DNA of 64,000 nt from Zarea fungicola. Its lineage: Eukaryota > Ascomycota > Sordariomycetes > Hypocreales > Cordycipitaceae. The stretch lies in NCBI GenBank assembly GCA_900169235.1, contig FWCC01000044.1, positions 212,583 through 276,582 of the forward strand, in the 5' to 3' direction. A program made the position numbers and the translations under genes. Below, piece after piece: positions 23,142 through 34,484 of this stretch; position 1 is the first letter of the stretch, and every line of letters begins with the position of its first letter. The notes under the pieces are model-generated. The model had not been told where the DNA came from. It did not search any database and saw nothing but the letters and a program-made list of their open reading frames with translations.

Positions 23142-25047
23142 GATTCGTTTCGAAACTGAATTCGGGGTCTTTGTAGAAGATCGACGGGATCGAGCAATAG
23201 ACGGTGGTGGAGGGGTAAGCCGGCGCCGGTACGGCAATCGAAAGAGCCGGATGCGATGTCTTGGGAGAGTGAAAGAGAAAGGCCGGATTGGAAGCGATGG
23301 GATGCGGAGAAAAGGGCGAAATGTGTGATTAGAGTGCCAGCTTTAGACAATGAACGTTTTGGAGGCTGCTGGTCGGCGAGGAGAGGGAGGGTTGAAATCA
23401 GGAATCGGCGGATTGAGGTGACGAGGGTAGAAGCCCGGCAGAAAAAGACGGAAGTTTATGCAAGGGCTGACAATGTTAAGAAGAAGAAAAAAGGCACTTC
23501 GGGGTGCGGGATAGCGTATGGTACCTTGTAGGGAATAGGATGGTACTATATCGTAAGTGAGTGAGAAGTCTGGGTCTGAAGCAAAAAGACAGAAGAATGC
23601 GGAGGAGGCGATGGCGAAACAAGAAGAACCTTGTGAGGACCACAAAGCCCGGCGCGTAGAGTCTCTGGGGAACAGGTGAAGGCAAGCTACAGCGGCACAG
23701 CGGATACAGGGGAGTTACAGTGGACAGATGACGACCGGATTCGCTGTACTGCGGAGTCGGTGGTGGGGTAAAAGGCGCTGGAGAAGTGTTGCGTCCCCTA
23801 AAATTACTCTGCTAAACAATGGCGGCTCCCCTGATGCTTCGTGAGGTTATGGAGCGCCACCATTTGCGCGCCACAATTGTTGGCCTCTTGCCAGTGGAGA
23901 GGATGGAGCATGCCCGCCTCATTCTCGTCTGGGCATCGCCAACCACACAAGGGACCCTGCAGCGCATCCATCTGGCCGGCCAGGTACATGTAACTCCGTA
24001 GTACCAAAGGCAGGGATGGTACTCATTGCCCACCAAATAACCTCTACAGCTTGGCTGCAGCCACCAACCAAAAAAAAAAAAAAAAAAGAAGTTTACAATT
24101 ATTACAGGTGCACTAGCATATGCGATACATATTCTATTTCAAATCTCCGCCCTTGCTGCTTTCACCCCACATTTTAGCCTTGCCGCCCCATGCAACTGTT
24201 GACACTGAACAGAGAGCAGGACATCGTCGCAAATAAAATGCTACCTTGTCCACGTACCGCTCCTCTGGAAGAACGCAGAATATGCACAGCATATGAGGAA
24301 TGAGAATTGAATAATAGACATCCTTGCTGCAGGCGAACTATACACATACACATACACATATATATATTAACAGACCCAAGGCCGGCCTGTGCGGCCACTT
24401 GTGAAGAAAAAATCCCCATCGACGTACATTGAGTACTGGTGTTTGGCTCACGATCGCAGCACTGCCACACTCGGGAACCTGGCTAATTGCCCAACTGCCC
24501 AAGTAGGTAGGTCACTTTACCAGGGGGACCGCCACCTCGTTCTTCCAGTTCTCACTCTTTTGCCAAGCGTTGGGATTTGATCTCCTCATTGGCCTCAAAC
24601 AAGCTTTTCCCAAGCCCACCGGGCTGGCCCTTCTTGTGCCACCCTTCAGGAAACACGCTGCACGCCCCGACCGCCGACTGCATTCAAGCGCAATTACAGA
24701 GGACATGCTATGCAAACGCGGCGAAAACAATTTATGCATATATGTCATATTGTCCTCTATATCAATATCCATACTAAATTGCTAATGCTTGCGGCACACC
24801 GACACCATCTACACCTAAACATTCCTACCAAGTTTTGCCCCTCAGGAGTCCCTTCAAAGTGTCCATTACGCAAATTCAATGCTTTCCCGCCCAAGCGCCG
24901 TCCACCATGATGTCAAAGTAAAAGGAAATGAAAAGGAAATGACCATACACCGAGAGCACCGCGCCAGGTCCTTGGTCAGATATATAAATAACGAAAAAAG
25001 GAAATCATTCGCTTTGCCCAAAAATCTTCATATCCTTCTCCTCCTTT
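23142..25047. other. 1.9-kb intergenic, upstream of NCS1 and 3' of CDC45
   Basis: The part nearest NCS1 (to ~23800) is purine-rich and probably 5' UTR/promoter. Beyond it lie a poly(A) run of 18 (24070-24087) and a CACATA/TATA simple repeat (about 24341-24370). Only short unrelated ORFs; no gene family recognised. Confidence 0.45.
24070..24087. repeat. poly(A) run of 18
   Basis: Uninterrupted A18 in the gene-free region upstream of NCS1. Too short and isolated to claim a retroposon tail. Confidence 0.8.
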
Positions 25048-27664
25048 CTACCCAACGACAGCCTTCATGCTCAGGCTCTCCAAAAAGCCTCCTAAATCTT
25101 CCTTTTTAACTTCAACCACGCAGTGCTCGAAGCTGTCAATTCGTACTCGCGCACTCGTCTCCCCGACCACTTCTTGGAATGCGGTGCCGAATCGGTTCAG
25201 ACCGTAGCCCTTTTCATGCTCCCCGTCCTCCCCGTCGGATTCCTCGTCTGAATCCGAGCCCTCCGAGCCCTCTGACTCCGTTTCTAGCTCATCTGCATCC
25301 TCATCACCTGCGGCCTCCTTCGCCGCTCGCTTTTGCGCCCTGACACGCTCTTTGGCTTGCCGAGACTCTTCCTTTTTCTTGGCCTTGGCCTCTCTCGCCT
25401 GTTGCCTACGCCTAACCGCTTCCTTATCCATAAATGTAGAATCGGGCCCGCCGCCGCCACCTGTGCCAACAACAATGTACACCCCACGTTTCTCGTGGAG
25501 ACTGGCTACCACCAGTGGCGTGCCGCGGCCGCCATGCGCCAGTTTGCCGTGCGCCTCCCTCTCCTGCTCCGCGAGGGCTTCCCCGATCCATAGCGACAGT
25601 TTTGTTAAGGCTGCAGGATGTGTGAACAGAGCCACATCCGGCCCATCCTTGACAACACACAATCGGAATGCACGCAGATGCTTGATTTGCTTCTTGTTGA
25701 TGAGCGACGTGCCAGTTCGGTAAATCGCCCTGTGCAAAAACTGTGCCGTGGGAAGGCCTGCCTTGAGCGCGTCAATGTCTTCGAGTGCATCGTACGCGTC
25801 CCAGAACCGGCCAACCCACTCCTCGCCTTGAGCCGCGACCTCGGCATCATCCTCCAGTTCTCGATTGGCCTGGCTCGCCGCGTATGCCGCGTCCAAGGCT
25901 TGTGTCTGCTTGCCTACTTCAAGCAGAGCGCCAATCACAACACCGACATCTTGCGCTGACAGTGTTGCTCGCCAGCCCCAACTTCGAACGAAGCCCCAGC
26001 CATCCTTGGCACCCCCACGGTCTTTGCCCTCAGTATCAACTGCAGGGACCATCTCATCTAGATTATACAATTTGCCATACTGCAGAAGCTTTGCTCGAAG
26101 CTCGCGCTTAAGCATCATGTCCATGTGTGTATAGCTCTGCTTGCACTGCGCAAGACTAACACCCATTTTGGCCAACAATTTATGCAGTCTCTTGATTCCA
26201 GTTTCACTCCAAGTTTTTAGACGCGAAAACAGGTATGGCGAATGCAACATGCTGTCGTAAAGACTCCAGTGACGGATGAGGAGGAAACGCGGTTCTGGTG
26301 ATAGCCTGATGCCGTTGTCCTCGGGATTGCGAGCTGTTGTTGGTATGATGCCTGTATTCTCCGGAGCAACGCGTCCGTTGGCGATTTCCGGCGGGTTCAG
26401 TCGACGGACTTCATCTCGCAGCAGTTGACGTAGGCGTGCACCGCGCACTCCCATCCAGCCTGTTGGGCGGTTCCTGTCGGTTGTTCGAACAGGTGCCGCC
26501 ACACCTGCGGACGATTTGCCGTACAGCTCCATTGATGTAACACCAACAATGGTAAGCCATAGCAGGTCGTTGTCTTCGCGACCAAGTTCAGATGCCAGGG
26601 AGTACATCATGGAGGAAATAGGGTCTGAAAAGGAGGACCCCATCTTGTAATATTGATGCAGCACTGCCTCGTTGTCAGTTCGCATCCGTAATAGCCGTCG
26701 TCTAAGGGCGCGGCCCGAGGGAGCTGGTGTCCCCTGCGCTGCAGATGGCGGTTCGATGGGATCGCCGGACAGTCTGGCTTCGGGATCTCTGAGCGAGACT
26801 AACCCTCGCTGTACTGGGCGCCTCGGTGAGTTGGGAATTGGGCTCGACTGCATCACTGTTAGCTTGACGGCTTATAACAGAGGGACTTTTGCTACGCACT
26901 GAGTTGCTTCTCCGCCGTTGATGAGGTCTATCATCGTCGTCACTCGATTCGTCATCATTGTCACCGGACCAGCTCTTTCTTTTTAAACCCGCAAGGGCAC
27001 GGGGCTCTGGAGGCTCATCGTCATCGTCATCACTTTGGCCGTAGTCCCCCTGACTGTCATCGTCAAGTTCAGGCATATCCACCAGCGCCAGATACGCGTC
27101 ACGCTCCGCGATCAGGTCTTCTTCAATATCACCATCGTCAAACACGACAATTCCGCCGCGATCAGAGTTGTAGGCGCGTCCAATCTCGCCACCTTGCACG
27201 CCGAGCGGACTTCGCGACTGGTATGACGGTGTGCCTTCCATGGAAGGCTGGAGGGGAAAGCCACCAAAGACGTTGGCCAGGTTCCAAGGTCGATGAGCAT
27301 CCATCACCCATACCTCGACACCACTGTAGGGGTTCTCTTCGCCCTCAGGTTCGAGCCCAAGTAGCGGGCCGAGATCAACCATGCCGCCCACGCCAAGGCA
27401 GATGACTAGGCCACCGGCACCACCCTGCGACTGCATCATGGGGGCGACAAGCTCCTTGCCAGCCCTCTCCAGATCGGAGTAGCCCGAAATGGGCTGTATC
27501 TTGTGCGGAATGTAGTCATGTTTGAGAAGTCGAGTCAGGATGCGACAGCCACATAAAGCATCAGGTTCGAGAGCGACAAGGATGAGTACCGGCGGCGAAA
27601 GAGGGTGTCTTGAGTTTTGGAGATGAATGTAGAGCTTCGAAATCAAAGAGCGTGGTAGATACAT
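25048..27664 (-). CDS. CDC45: DNA replication initiation factor Cdc45
   Basis: Two exons: 26900-27664 and 25048-26847; intron 26848-26899 (GTGCGT..GCTAACAGTGATGCAG, 52 nt). Product 854 aa. N-terminus MYLPRSLISKLYIHLQ and LVALEPDALCGCRILTRLLK match the family and its DHH-like fold; EVWVMDAHRPWNLANVFGG is diagnostic. Acidic stretches are inserted at residues ~200-245 and near the C-terminus (~700-760), as in other ascomycetes. Later motifs include YKMGSSFSDPISSMMYSLAS and HLRAFRLCVVKDGPDVALFT. Known: Cdc45 joins Mcm2-7 and GINS to form the CMG helicase at forks. The intron lies in the Ser/Arg-rich linker; unspliced, the first frame runs about 200 nt past the acceptor before stopping. An upstream in-frame Met at 27832 has no family match, so 27664 was chosen. 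Confidence 0.95.
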
Positions 27665-29146
27665 GGCTATGCAACTGTCTACGCAGGTCGGAACCGGCCA
27701 GCTACTGGATGCATGGGAGGAGTCGCAAGGGACAACTAGTTGCAAGAGTGGTCCGTAGTACGTCGCCGAGTTGAATTTGTATGTAATTGCTGTAGAATAG
27801 AAAATGCGAATATGTGAATAAAACTCGTACACGATGCTGTCTCTGTAATAGAAGCGTTCTATTGAGTACGTGGTTGGTTAGAAAGCAATGCCTGGCTAAA
27901 GAAAAAGCAGTTTAATGCAAACTGGTGTGGGTGTGGGTGTTGATCGTGGACGCGCGCTGTGTGTGGGAGAGAGAAGAGGTGAGGACGCGTTTTCGGTGGC
28001 GCCACGGCTTAACCCGCGTCAACTCTTTAATGGACTAATGCCGTCCCTCTAGCGATGCAGCTCCCGTGCAACTTGGCAGTTGGGAGAACCTACTGTGGCG
28101 CAGGCCGCTACTGAATGGCGGGGCTCTTCAACCATGCTCTAATTCATAGACATTGAATGGGTTAACTAATTACATCTATGGAACACCTCGGTATTTGATG
28201 AAATTTCCAACTTTATGAAATTTGCTCGCTCTTCTCTCTCATAACTTTAGTAGTCCCTCCTGTCAGTCTACCACCGCAGATTGGTCCCTGCCAGAGCCAT
28301 TGTCTGTACAGTGTTGGGTTGTCCTACCACTCTTGCTTGCTCTATGCTGAGTGCAGCCAGACTGGTAGCATTATTTACGGATTTTCTTCGCATATGTATT
28401 TCGGAGCTCCGTACTCCGTACAATAAGTATGTAATATTCGGCTCATCCAATTTCTTGCCCCCTTTTGGCTCACAATTTGCACTCAAGTAGATCAACGTTT
28501 GGTGGTTGTCCAATACTGACTATATCTCCGAAATTCTTGGCTCGCCATCAATGCTTCTCCACTACCAACGACGGCAGGTGACAGATTTAGTGGAAAGTTT
28601 TGACCCGAAAGGATATCCCAGCTTCCACTTTCCTCCCTTGCCAATCACGAGACATGATCTCTTGTTGTGATATATAGAGGGGGGTTATAGGCGCTACAAA
28701 AAGTGTGGCGTGTCCCTCTTTTGTGCCTAGACTCAACACCTCTTAAGTACCAGATCCGGCTTACAGAGCACTATGGACGTAACAACTATCATCGGCTACT
28801 CCTGATAACGAATTCGGCCTCGGTTTCCCTATCTTTCCCTTTTTTGTAGAGCTAAAATTTGTACTGGATGCAGCCCTTTGCCGTTTGTAAGCCAGCATCG
28901 GGCTATCATCTGCGATCAAGCTCATCCCCGGCGCTAGAACCGCCGCCAGTGTGTGGGGCCTTGCTGGAAGCTGGCTGCCTTGTTCGTCTCATTGTCCCAT
29001 CTCCGAACTTTCATTTGACCTCTCATCTCCTCCCATTGATACGATTTGTCATTCCCCAGCCTTGAAATTTCAACCCCAATGCTGCAAGCCGGTGGTATAG
29101 ACTGTAATACTTTCCCAATGCTGCCACGGCCACTCTAGTGTGCGAG
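27665..29146. promoter_or_regulatory. divergent 1.5-kb region CDC45 / LaeA-like gene
   Basis: No credible gene. It holds TACTCCGTA (28412-28420) next to GGAGCTCC, and a GTGTGGGTGTGGGTGT stretch (27925-27940). Confidence 0.45.
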
Positions 29147-30279
29147 ATGGACCATAATCAGCACTTCGAAGCCACCTCCGATTATGCCGAGTCCTTCGCG
29201 GCCTCAGAGTTTACTTCGATCAAAACAAATACGTTTTTAAATCTCTACGATCATGGACGGTATGAACAACTCGCAAACTGTATATCAATGCTCCTCTGCT
29301 CATATTCATAGCCGCTACCAAGGCGTCGTAGCCGACCGCTACGGTCTCCCTAACGATGAGGTCGAGCAGCTGCGTGAGGGCATTAAACACAGGCTCTACC
29401 TGGACCACATCCTCAAAGGCGAATATTTTTTGGCCCCTGTCGGTGACCGCCCTCAAAAGATTGTTGATCTCGGAACCGGTACTGGAATATGGGCCATGGA
29501 AGGTTTGCCTCCCGCTAACCAGCCCATCCGCAATGCTGTTGCATTTGCTGATTTTTCGCTTTGGCAGTCGCCGAGAAGTTTCCCAGTGCCCGGGTCATTG
29601 GAACGGATATCTCCGCTATACAGCCTGGTTGGACCCCGCCAAATCTAGAATACCACGTTGAGGATCTTGAAGACGAATGCCGTTCGTGGACGAGCATCTA
29701 TAATGATGCCGACCTGGTGCATTGCCGGTTTTTTATCCAGGTATCCCGGAATCCTAGGCGGATAATTGACAACATATTCGAGTATGTAGTTGAACTCGGA
29801 TACAAAAGTAGCAAACTAATTTTGAAAGACGACTGAAGCCAGGTGGCTGGATCGAGTGCCATGACATTATTCCACTAGTCTACTCCCACGACGGATCTGT
29901 CGGCAAAGAGCATCCTATGAACAAGATTTATGGCCTAGTCGCAGGGCCATTTTCTGAGGTATACAAATGGAACCTTCCCGTCGTGCATACGCTGCCTGCT
30001 TTGCTTCGAGAAGCAGGCTTTGTGAACATAACAACCCAAAAGACAGAGATTCCCATAGGGGCTTGGCCGAGCGAACACAGCCGTCGGGAGATGGGTCTTT
30101 TCCAGCAAGCGATTGTCCTGGATTTTGCCCTGGCTGTACTCGCCAAGCGGAATATTCTCGGCTTAGACCAGGACGAGGCAGCCGAACTTGGGCAGCAGGT
30201 TCTTGATGCGGTTCACGACCCTAAAATTCACGCTTGCACAGACTGGGCAGATGTGTGGGCGCAAAAGCCATTCGAATAG
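29147..30279 (+). CDS. LaeA-like SAM-dependent methyltransferase
   Basis: Four exons: 29147-29259, 29312-29502, 29568-29781 and 29829-30279; introns of 52, 65 and 47 nt. Product 322 aa. The start MDHNQHFEATSDYAESF and NLYDHGRRYQGVV match the class. Motif I is KIVDLGTGTGIWAMEVAEKF, followed by VIGTDISAIQPGWTPPNLEY; the motif near exon 4 is RLKPGGWIECHDI. These are the marks of the LaeA/TAM-type methyltransferases common in filamentous fungi. Most paralogues have no known substrate; LaeA itself is a global regulator of secondary metabolism, and this copy should not be called LaeA on motifs alone. It is followed on the same strand by the RBR ligase gene. All four junctions keep frame. Confidence 0.88.
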
Positions 30280-30679
30280 ATGGTAGGTCCGCGAATAGAG
30301 CGTGAATAGTGCTGGCAGAGTCTTAGGTGTACTTAGAGGGTGACGACCGAGTTTCAAACTGTTTGCGAGCGATACTTCAGATGGCCCAGTCAAACTATCC
30401 AGCCAAAATCATTAACTGTTTTGAGAAAAGAAGTATGAGTTACTATGAGCATTTTTTTTTTTTAAAAAAAAAGAAAATCATTAAAATTGGTTTGCCATCG
30501 TTTAGAAGAAACACTGTTGATGCGCCTGGCCGTGATATTACGTCGCAACTCAGTGGGGCTATGGCCTGTTAACACTTGGTGTGGTACATGCAACGCCTCT
30601 ACCGAGTAGATACATTACAGACGCTACACCCTCTTCGCCACGTTGCCCAGCAGCATTCCTTGACCATGAGACCGTAAGA
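30280..30679. other. intergenic, methyltransferase / RBR ligase
   Basis: 400 bp. A T12-A9 palindromic run (30452-30472) could serve as a 3'-end hairpin. An in-frame ATG at 30581 could extend the RBR protein by 33 residues. Confidence 0.5.
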
Positions 30680-32617
30680 ATGGTTTCCCTCGGTATCCTT
30701 TCGTCTAGCGATAAGGCGTCAGCGAACCGATCCAAAGCCGCCAGCGCAGAGGCAGAACTGCTGCCAGACTACATCTACGACGCCGCCCAACTGCCGTGCG
30801 TCCCGCCCGAGCGCCCCGATCTGCACAACCTCAACAACTCCCTCGAGGCTCTCGCCGCTGTCTTCCCTGACATCCAGATTGAAGTGTTCCGCGAGCTCCT
30901 TTCCAACTTTGATGGCGAGTCCCGTCTCGCCCTCGTCGCGGATGCGCTGCTTAAGAACCGCGTCACCTGGGTCAAGGGCCGATGGCGAGTCCCGGACAAG
31001 GACTACCCGGCGGACACGGCGGCGGCCGTAGTGCCCCGAGCAGAGGCCTTTCGAAGCCCTGAATACAAAAAGGCGGTTCGTGCTCTCGCGTGGCAAGAGT
31101 TTCGCGGCCTGTCCCGCTCCACGATTGACGGCGTGCTAGCCGAGTCCAACTACACATACCTCGAATCGCGACGCACCCTCACCTCTTTATCATCCAAGTC
31201 CTGGCGGTTCACGATATCGTCTATCTTCTTCCGGCGGAAGCCGATAGCCACTGGTGAAGCGGAAAACCACCCACTGGTTGTTTGGAAGTCGAGCGGCCAG
31301 GGCTCGATCCTACCCACCATTCGCGCCACAGGAAGCGCCGAGTTGGACAGGGAACTCTACGAGGCATTGGTTGTGCCATTGAGAGTACGGGATAGGGAGA
31401 AAAGGGAGGCTACTGATCGTGAGCTGGCGCGAACTCTAAATCAAAAAGAAGCAGAAGAAGCTGGCGCCACGTACGAGTGCGGATGCTGCTTCACAACGTC
31501 CCCATTTGAGGAAATCACGCACTGTACTAGAAGTGGCCATATGATGTGCTTCAACTGCATCCAGCAGTCTCTAAAGGAAGCATTATTCGGCCAAGGCTGG
31601 CAAAGTAGTGTGGATGTGGAGACGGGCACACTCAAGTGCCTATCCTCAGAGGGCGATCGCTGTCCTGGACAGATCCCATACGAGCAGCTCCAGCGAGCCA
31701 TGATGCAACAAAGGGGTGGAGCCGAGATGCTTCTAAAACTTGACCATCGGCTGGCTGACCATGGCCTAATAGAATCCAAGCTGCCCCTCATTCGTTGCCC
31801 ATTCTGCAGTTACGCAGAGGTCGACGACCTCTACCTCCCTGTGGACGAATCCAGACTTCGCATCAAATTCGACACTGGCTACCAGATGCTTTTTCTCGCA
31901 GCCACATTTATTGCCTTGTTACTACTACTTCCTGCATTGCTCCTCGTCACCCTGCTATGTGTCTTTGTGGCTGCTTGCATGCCTTTGGCACAATACTTTA
32001 AAGACCAGTGGAAGCAAGCCATAGCAAGACACAGCCGCCGCCGCCGCGGCCTCAAGTTTACCTGCCGCAGCCCCGACTGCAAGCGCGTCTCATGTATCTC
32101 GTGCCACAAGTCCTGGAAGGACATTCACATCTGCCACGAGTCGTCGCTGGTGGCATTGCGGACACAGGTTGAGCAGGCCATGAGCATGGCCGTCAAGCGC
32201 GTATGCCCCCGGTGCAGCACGTCGTTTGTCAAGAACTCGGGCTGCAACAAGCTGACGTGCCCCTGCGGCTACAAGATGTGCTACGTCTGCCGGGCCGACC
32301 TGAGCGACGAGGGCTACCGCCACTTCTGCGACCACTTCCGCCCAGACGGAGACCCCAAGCCGTGCAAAGAGTGCGAGCGATGCAACTTGTGGGAGTCGGA
32401 GGACACTGAACGCGTGCTGCGCGAGGCGCGCGAGGATGCAGAGCGCAAGTGGACGGACATGGAGAAGAGGGAGCTGTCGGGGAGCGAAAAGGCGTTTCTG
32501 GCCACGGGCTACATCAACAAGGGCCACGACGCGGGCCTGCGCAGACTATTACAGCGCGGAGAGATTCCTACGTTCGGTGAAGTGTGTGATTTGGTGATTG
32601 ATACTATTTTTGTTTGA
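30680..32617 (+). CDS. RBR E3 ubiquitin ligase, RNF216/TRIAD3-like, with membrane segment
   Basis: Single exon, 645 aa from the ATG at 30680 (678 if 30581 is used; the extra residues look non-conserved). Order (30680 numbering): a helical region ~45-170; RING1 from ~266 (TYECGCCFTTSPFEEITHC); first half of an IBR at ~373 (RCPFCSYAEVDD); a hydrophobic stretch ~402-437 (FLAATFIALLLLLPALLLV, continuing to ACMPLA); basic HSRRRRG; second half of the IBR (FTCRSPDCKRVSCISC); RING2 from ~509 (CPRCSTSFVKNSGCNKLTC) with likely catalytic Cys522 in NSGC. Then HFCDHFRPDGDPKPCKECER, as in RNF216. Known: RBR enzymes pass ubiquitin through the RING2 cysteine. Inferred: the protein is membrane-anchored in mid-domain. 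Substrate unknown. Confidence 0.9.
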   Translation: MVSLGILSSSDKASANRSKAASAEAELLPDYIYDAAQLPCVPPERPDLHNLNNSLEALAAVFPDIQIEVFRELLSNFDGESRLALVADALLKNRVTWVKGRWRVPDKDYPADTAAAVVPRAEAFRSPEYKKAVRALAWQEFRGLSRSTIDGVLAESNYTYLESRRTLTSLSSKSWRFTISSIFFRRKPIATGEAENHPLVVWKSSGQGSILPTIRATGSAELDRELYEALVVPLRVRDREKREATDRELARTLNQKEAEEAGATYECGCCFTTSPFEEITHCTRSGHMMCFNCIQQSLKEALFGQGWQSSVDVETGTLKCLSSEGDRCPGQIPYEQLQRAMMQQRGGAEMLLKLDHRLADHGLIESKLPLIRCPFCSYAEVDDLYLPVDESRLRIKFDTGYQMLFLAATFIALLLLLPALLLVTLLCVFVAACMPLAQYFKDQWKQAIARHSRRRRGLKFTCRSPDCKRVSCISCHKSWKDIHICHESSLVALRTQVEQAMSMAVKRVCPRCSTSFVKNSGCNKLTCPCGYKMCYVCRADLSDEGYRHFCDHFRPDGDPKPCKECERCNLWESEDTERVLREAREDAERKWTDMEKRELSGSEKAFLATGYINKGHDAGLRRLLQRGEIPTFGEVCDLVIDTIFV

Positions 32618-33302
32618 GTTTTTTTTTATCAGACTTTTTCCGCCTCTTGTCTGTTTTATGAAGTTATGACGAAAGGATTGAGCGTTTCTGGTAAGGTCTA
32701 TCTTTGGTATGGCTTATCAATTGGCATACACGTATTCGCTACTGGGGTACTGAATACAGTTGTTAGAAAATATAAATTATTAAGTTGAATTCGTATTGTT
32801 TGTAGTGCACTACCACAAAGAGGAAAGAGTGCCGGGCAATGCACAGCCAGGAGTCAGACTGTTTTCAACATTGGTTCCAGCGCCATTTCGATGTGAAGAT
32901 AGCTAGCACCATATTTCCATCGCTGACTGTGAAAAGAAGCAGCGGTAAGGGTACGGCAAGCCCTCTGACGTGAACATTCGAGAACGAGTATGCTAGCCAT
33001 ATTAAATGTACCGCAATCTGGCTGAACTTTGCCTAACTACAACAGCTTTGGAGGTTGAACTGGTCAAGTGAGACATTTAAATATAGCCTATGTGACTCAT
33101 ATTAAATCACACTAAACTAGTGAGTATTTCATAGAAGCGAGATACAGAGAAATTGGTGAGAAAACAGCCCACTGACACTTGGCCTACTAAGCATCATGGC
33201 GTGAACTGCCCATTTAATCTTTAACAAAGAGAGTTCCATCTATGTTGAAGCTCTTGGCGACTTGGTCGGTATTTGACTGTTGAAAATCTTCAATCTTTCG
33301 TG
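32618..33302. other. intergenic, 3' side of the RBR gene
   Basis: 685 bp, AT-rich, no gene family seen. Confidence 0.45.
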
Positions 33303-34484
33303 TCAGTTTCTCACTTGCTCGCGTAGGCCCTTGTTACCGGCGACGAGCTCAGCAACGTCAGGGCAAAGAATCTTGTTACTTTCGAGAAGCTCATTGAGAA
33401 GGCTTTCATTTCTTTGGACTGCTGCCACATGGCCAGCCTTGAAAGCGTTGGAATCCTCAGTTAGCTTAAAATCTTTTCGGAATAGACGCTTTCGGAGCGC
33501 CTTCTTGATCAAGTCGTCGAACTGGTTCGGTTAGCAGATTGGCCCGCCACTTGATGGAGAGATTCTACTCACTCTTGCGTCTCTCAACGGGGCATGACCC
33601 CCGTTTCGGCGCAGATAATCAACGACTTTTTCGTGGCCCTTTCTGCCTCCGGATTCAGCTTGTGAAAGTTAGAGCAGTATGATGACTGTGGAAAGCTTGG
33701 ACGAAACTCACGGGCTCACACTTCTGCCTGTGCGCGGTACAACGCTGACAATTTTTCGACAGTGCAGCTTGAAAAAATTTAATGAGTAACCGCACGTGAA
33801 CCATTGATCATGAGAACTAAAATTCTTGCCAAAAGCATACAATAGCTCGCTCTGTCTGCATTCGGCTGAGGCAGGTGTAGCACGGCGTATCCCGAGCCTC
33901 TTTAGCCATGGCGGGCTTCTTCGCAGCTGGAGATGGTCCGGAAGGAGGTTCACCATCAACCAAACATGTCCATGGCTCAAAACACGATTTCAAACTTTTA
34001 GCAAACGGGCAGCTGTAATGGTGATCCTTTGATGAATAGCAGATAGTAGAGAAGATAGCTTGGAGTGTGCCTTGCGATAATAGAGAAGGAGGACCTCGGA
34101 ACTCTGGGATATTACTTGAAGTGTTTTGATCAAATTCTGAAATTCGACATTAGTGTTGAACACAGTTACAGCTGGTATGATTGATGAATGATTATTAAGA
34201 AAGAAAACAGTTACTGACAGGTTTTGGGAGCAGAAAAGTGTGTCGTTTAACTTTGAAGTAAGGAGAAATGTTCTTTGTGCTCGCCGACGCCTCAGCTCAC
34301 AGTATGGACGAAAGAAGAGTACGTAGGAAATCAAAAGTGCAGTGGAAGATGAATTACTCAAACACCTTCGGTGTGTCTCTACATTCTGAAATTTGCCGCA
34401 TAAACAGAGGTCAAGGAAGTCGTACCGGGATCGAGGCAGGCCCAAGGCTGGATCTGCCCAGGAATAAAGTATGAAGCGACACAT
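33303..34484 (-). CDS. uncertain multi-exon gene or relic with Cys motifs
   Basis: The exon model is not solved. Minus-strand frames here read as fragments of one protein: helical NLIKTLQVISQSSEVLLLYY (34140-34000 region); then AKEARDTPCYTCLSRMQTE (~33905-33845); then NCQRCTAHRQKCEP (~33758-33712); then FDDLIKKALRKRLFRKDF to a stop at 33303. Plausible introns separate them: donor GTAACT with an acceptor before 34140, GTATGC at ~33840, GTGAGT at ~33711 and GTGAGT at ~33571 with acceptor at ~33525. The C-x2-C and C-x2-C-x6-C pattern recalls short fungal proteins of unknown function. The piece between the last two introns is open in one frame (ESGGRKGHEKVVDYLRRNGG) while the frame that best continues the Cys motif reads LNPEAERATKKS and hits a stop, so a frameshift or a wrong splice guess is possible. 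It could be a pseudogene. Confidence 0.3.

Noticed and set aside
26702..27832. CDC45 N-terminal frame as a separate 376-aa gene
   Set aside because: A 52-nt intron with GCTAAC..CAG joins it to the second exon; both halves belong to Cdc45.
29147..30279. Calling this gene LaeA itself
   Set aside because: The motifs are shared by a large methyltransferase family in filamentous fungi; orthology cannot be set without a tree.
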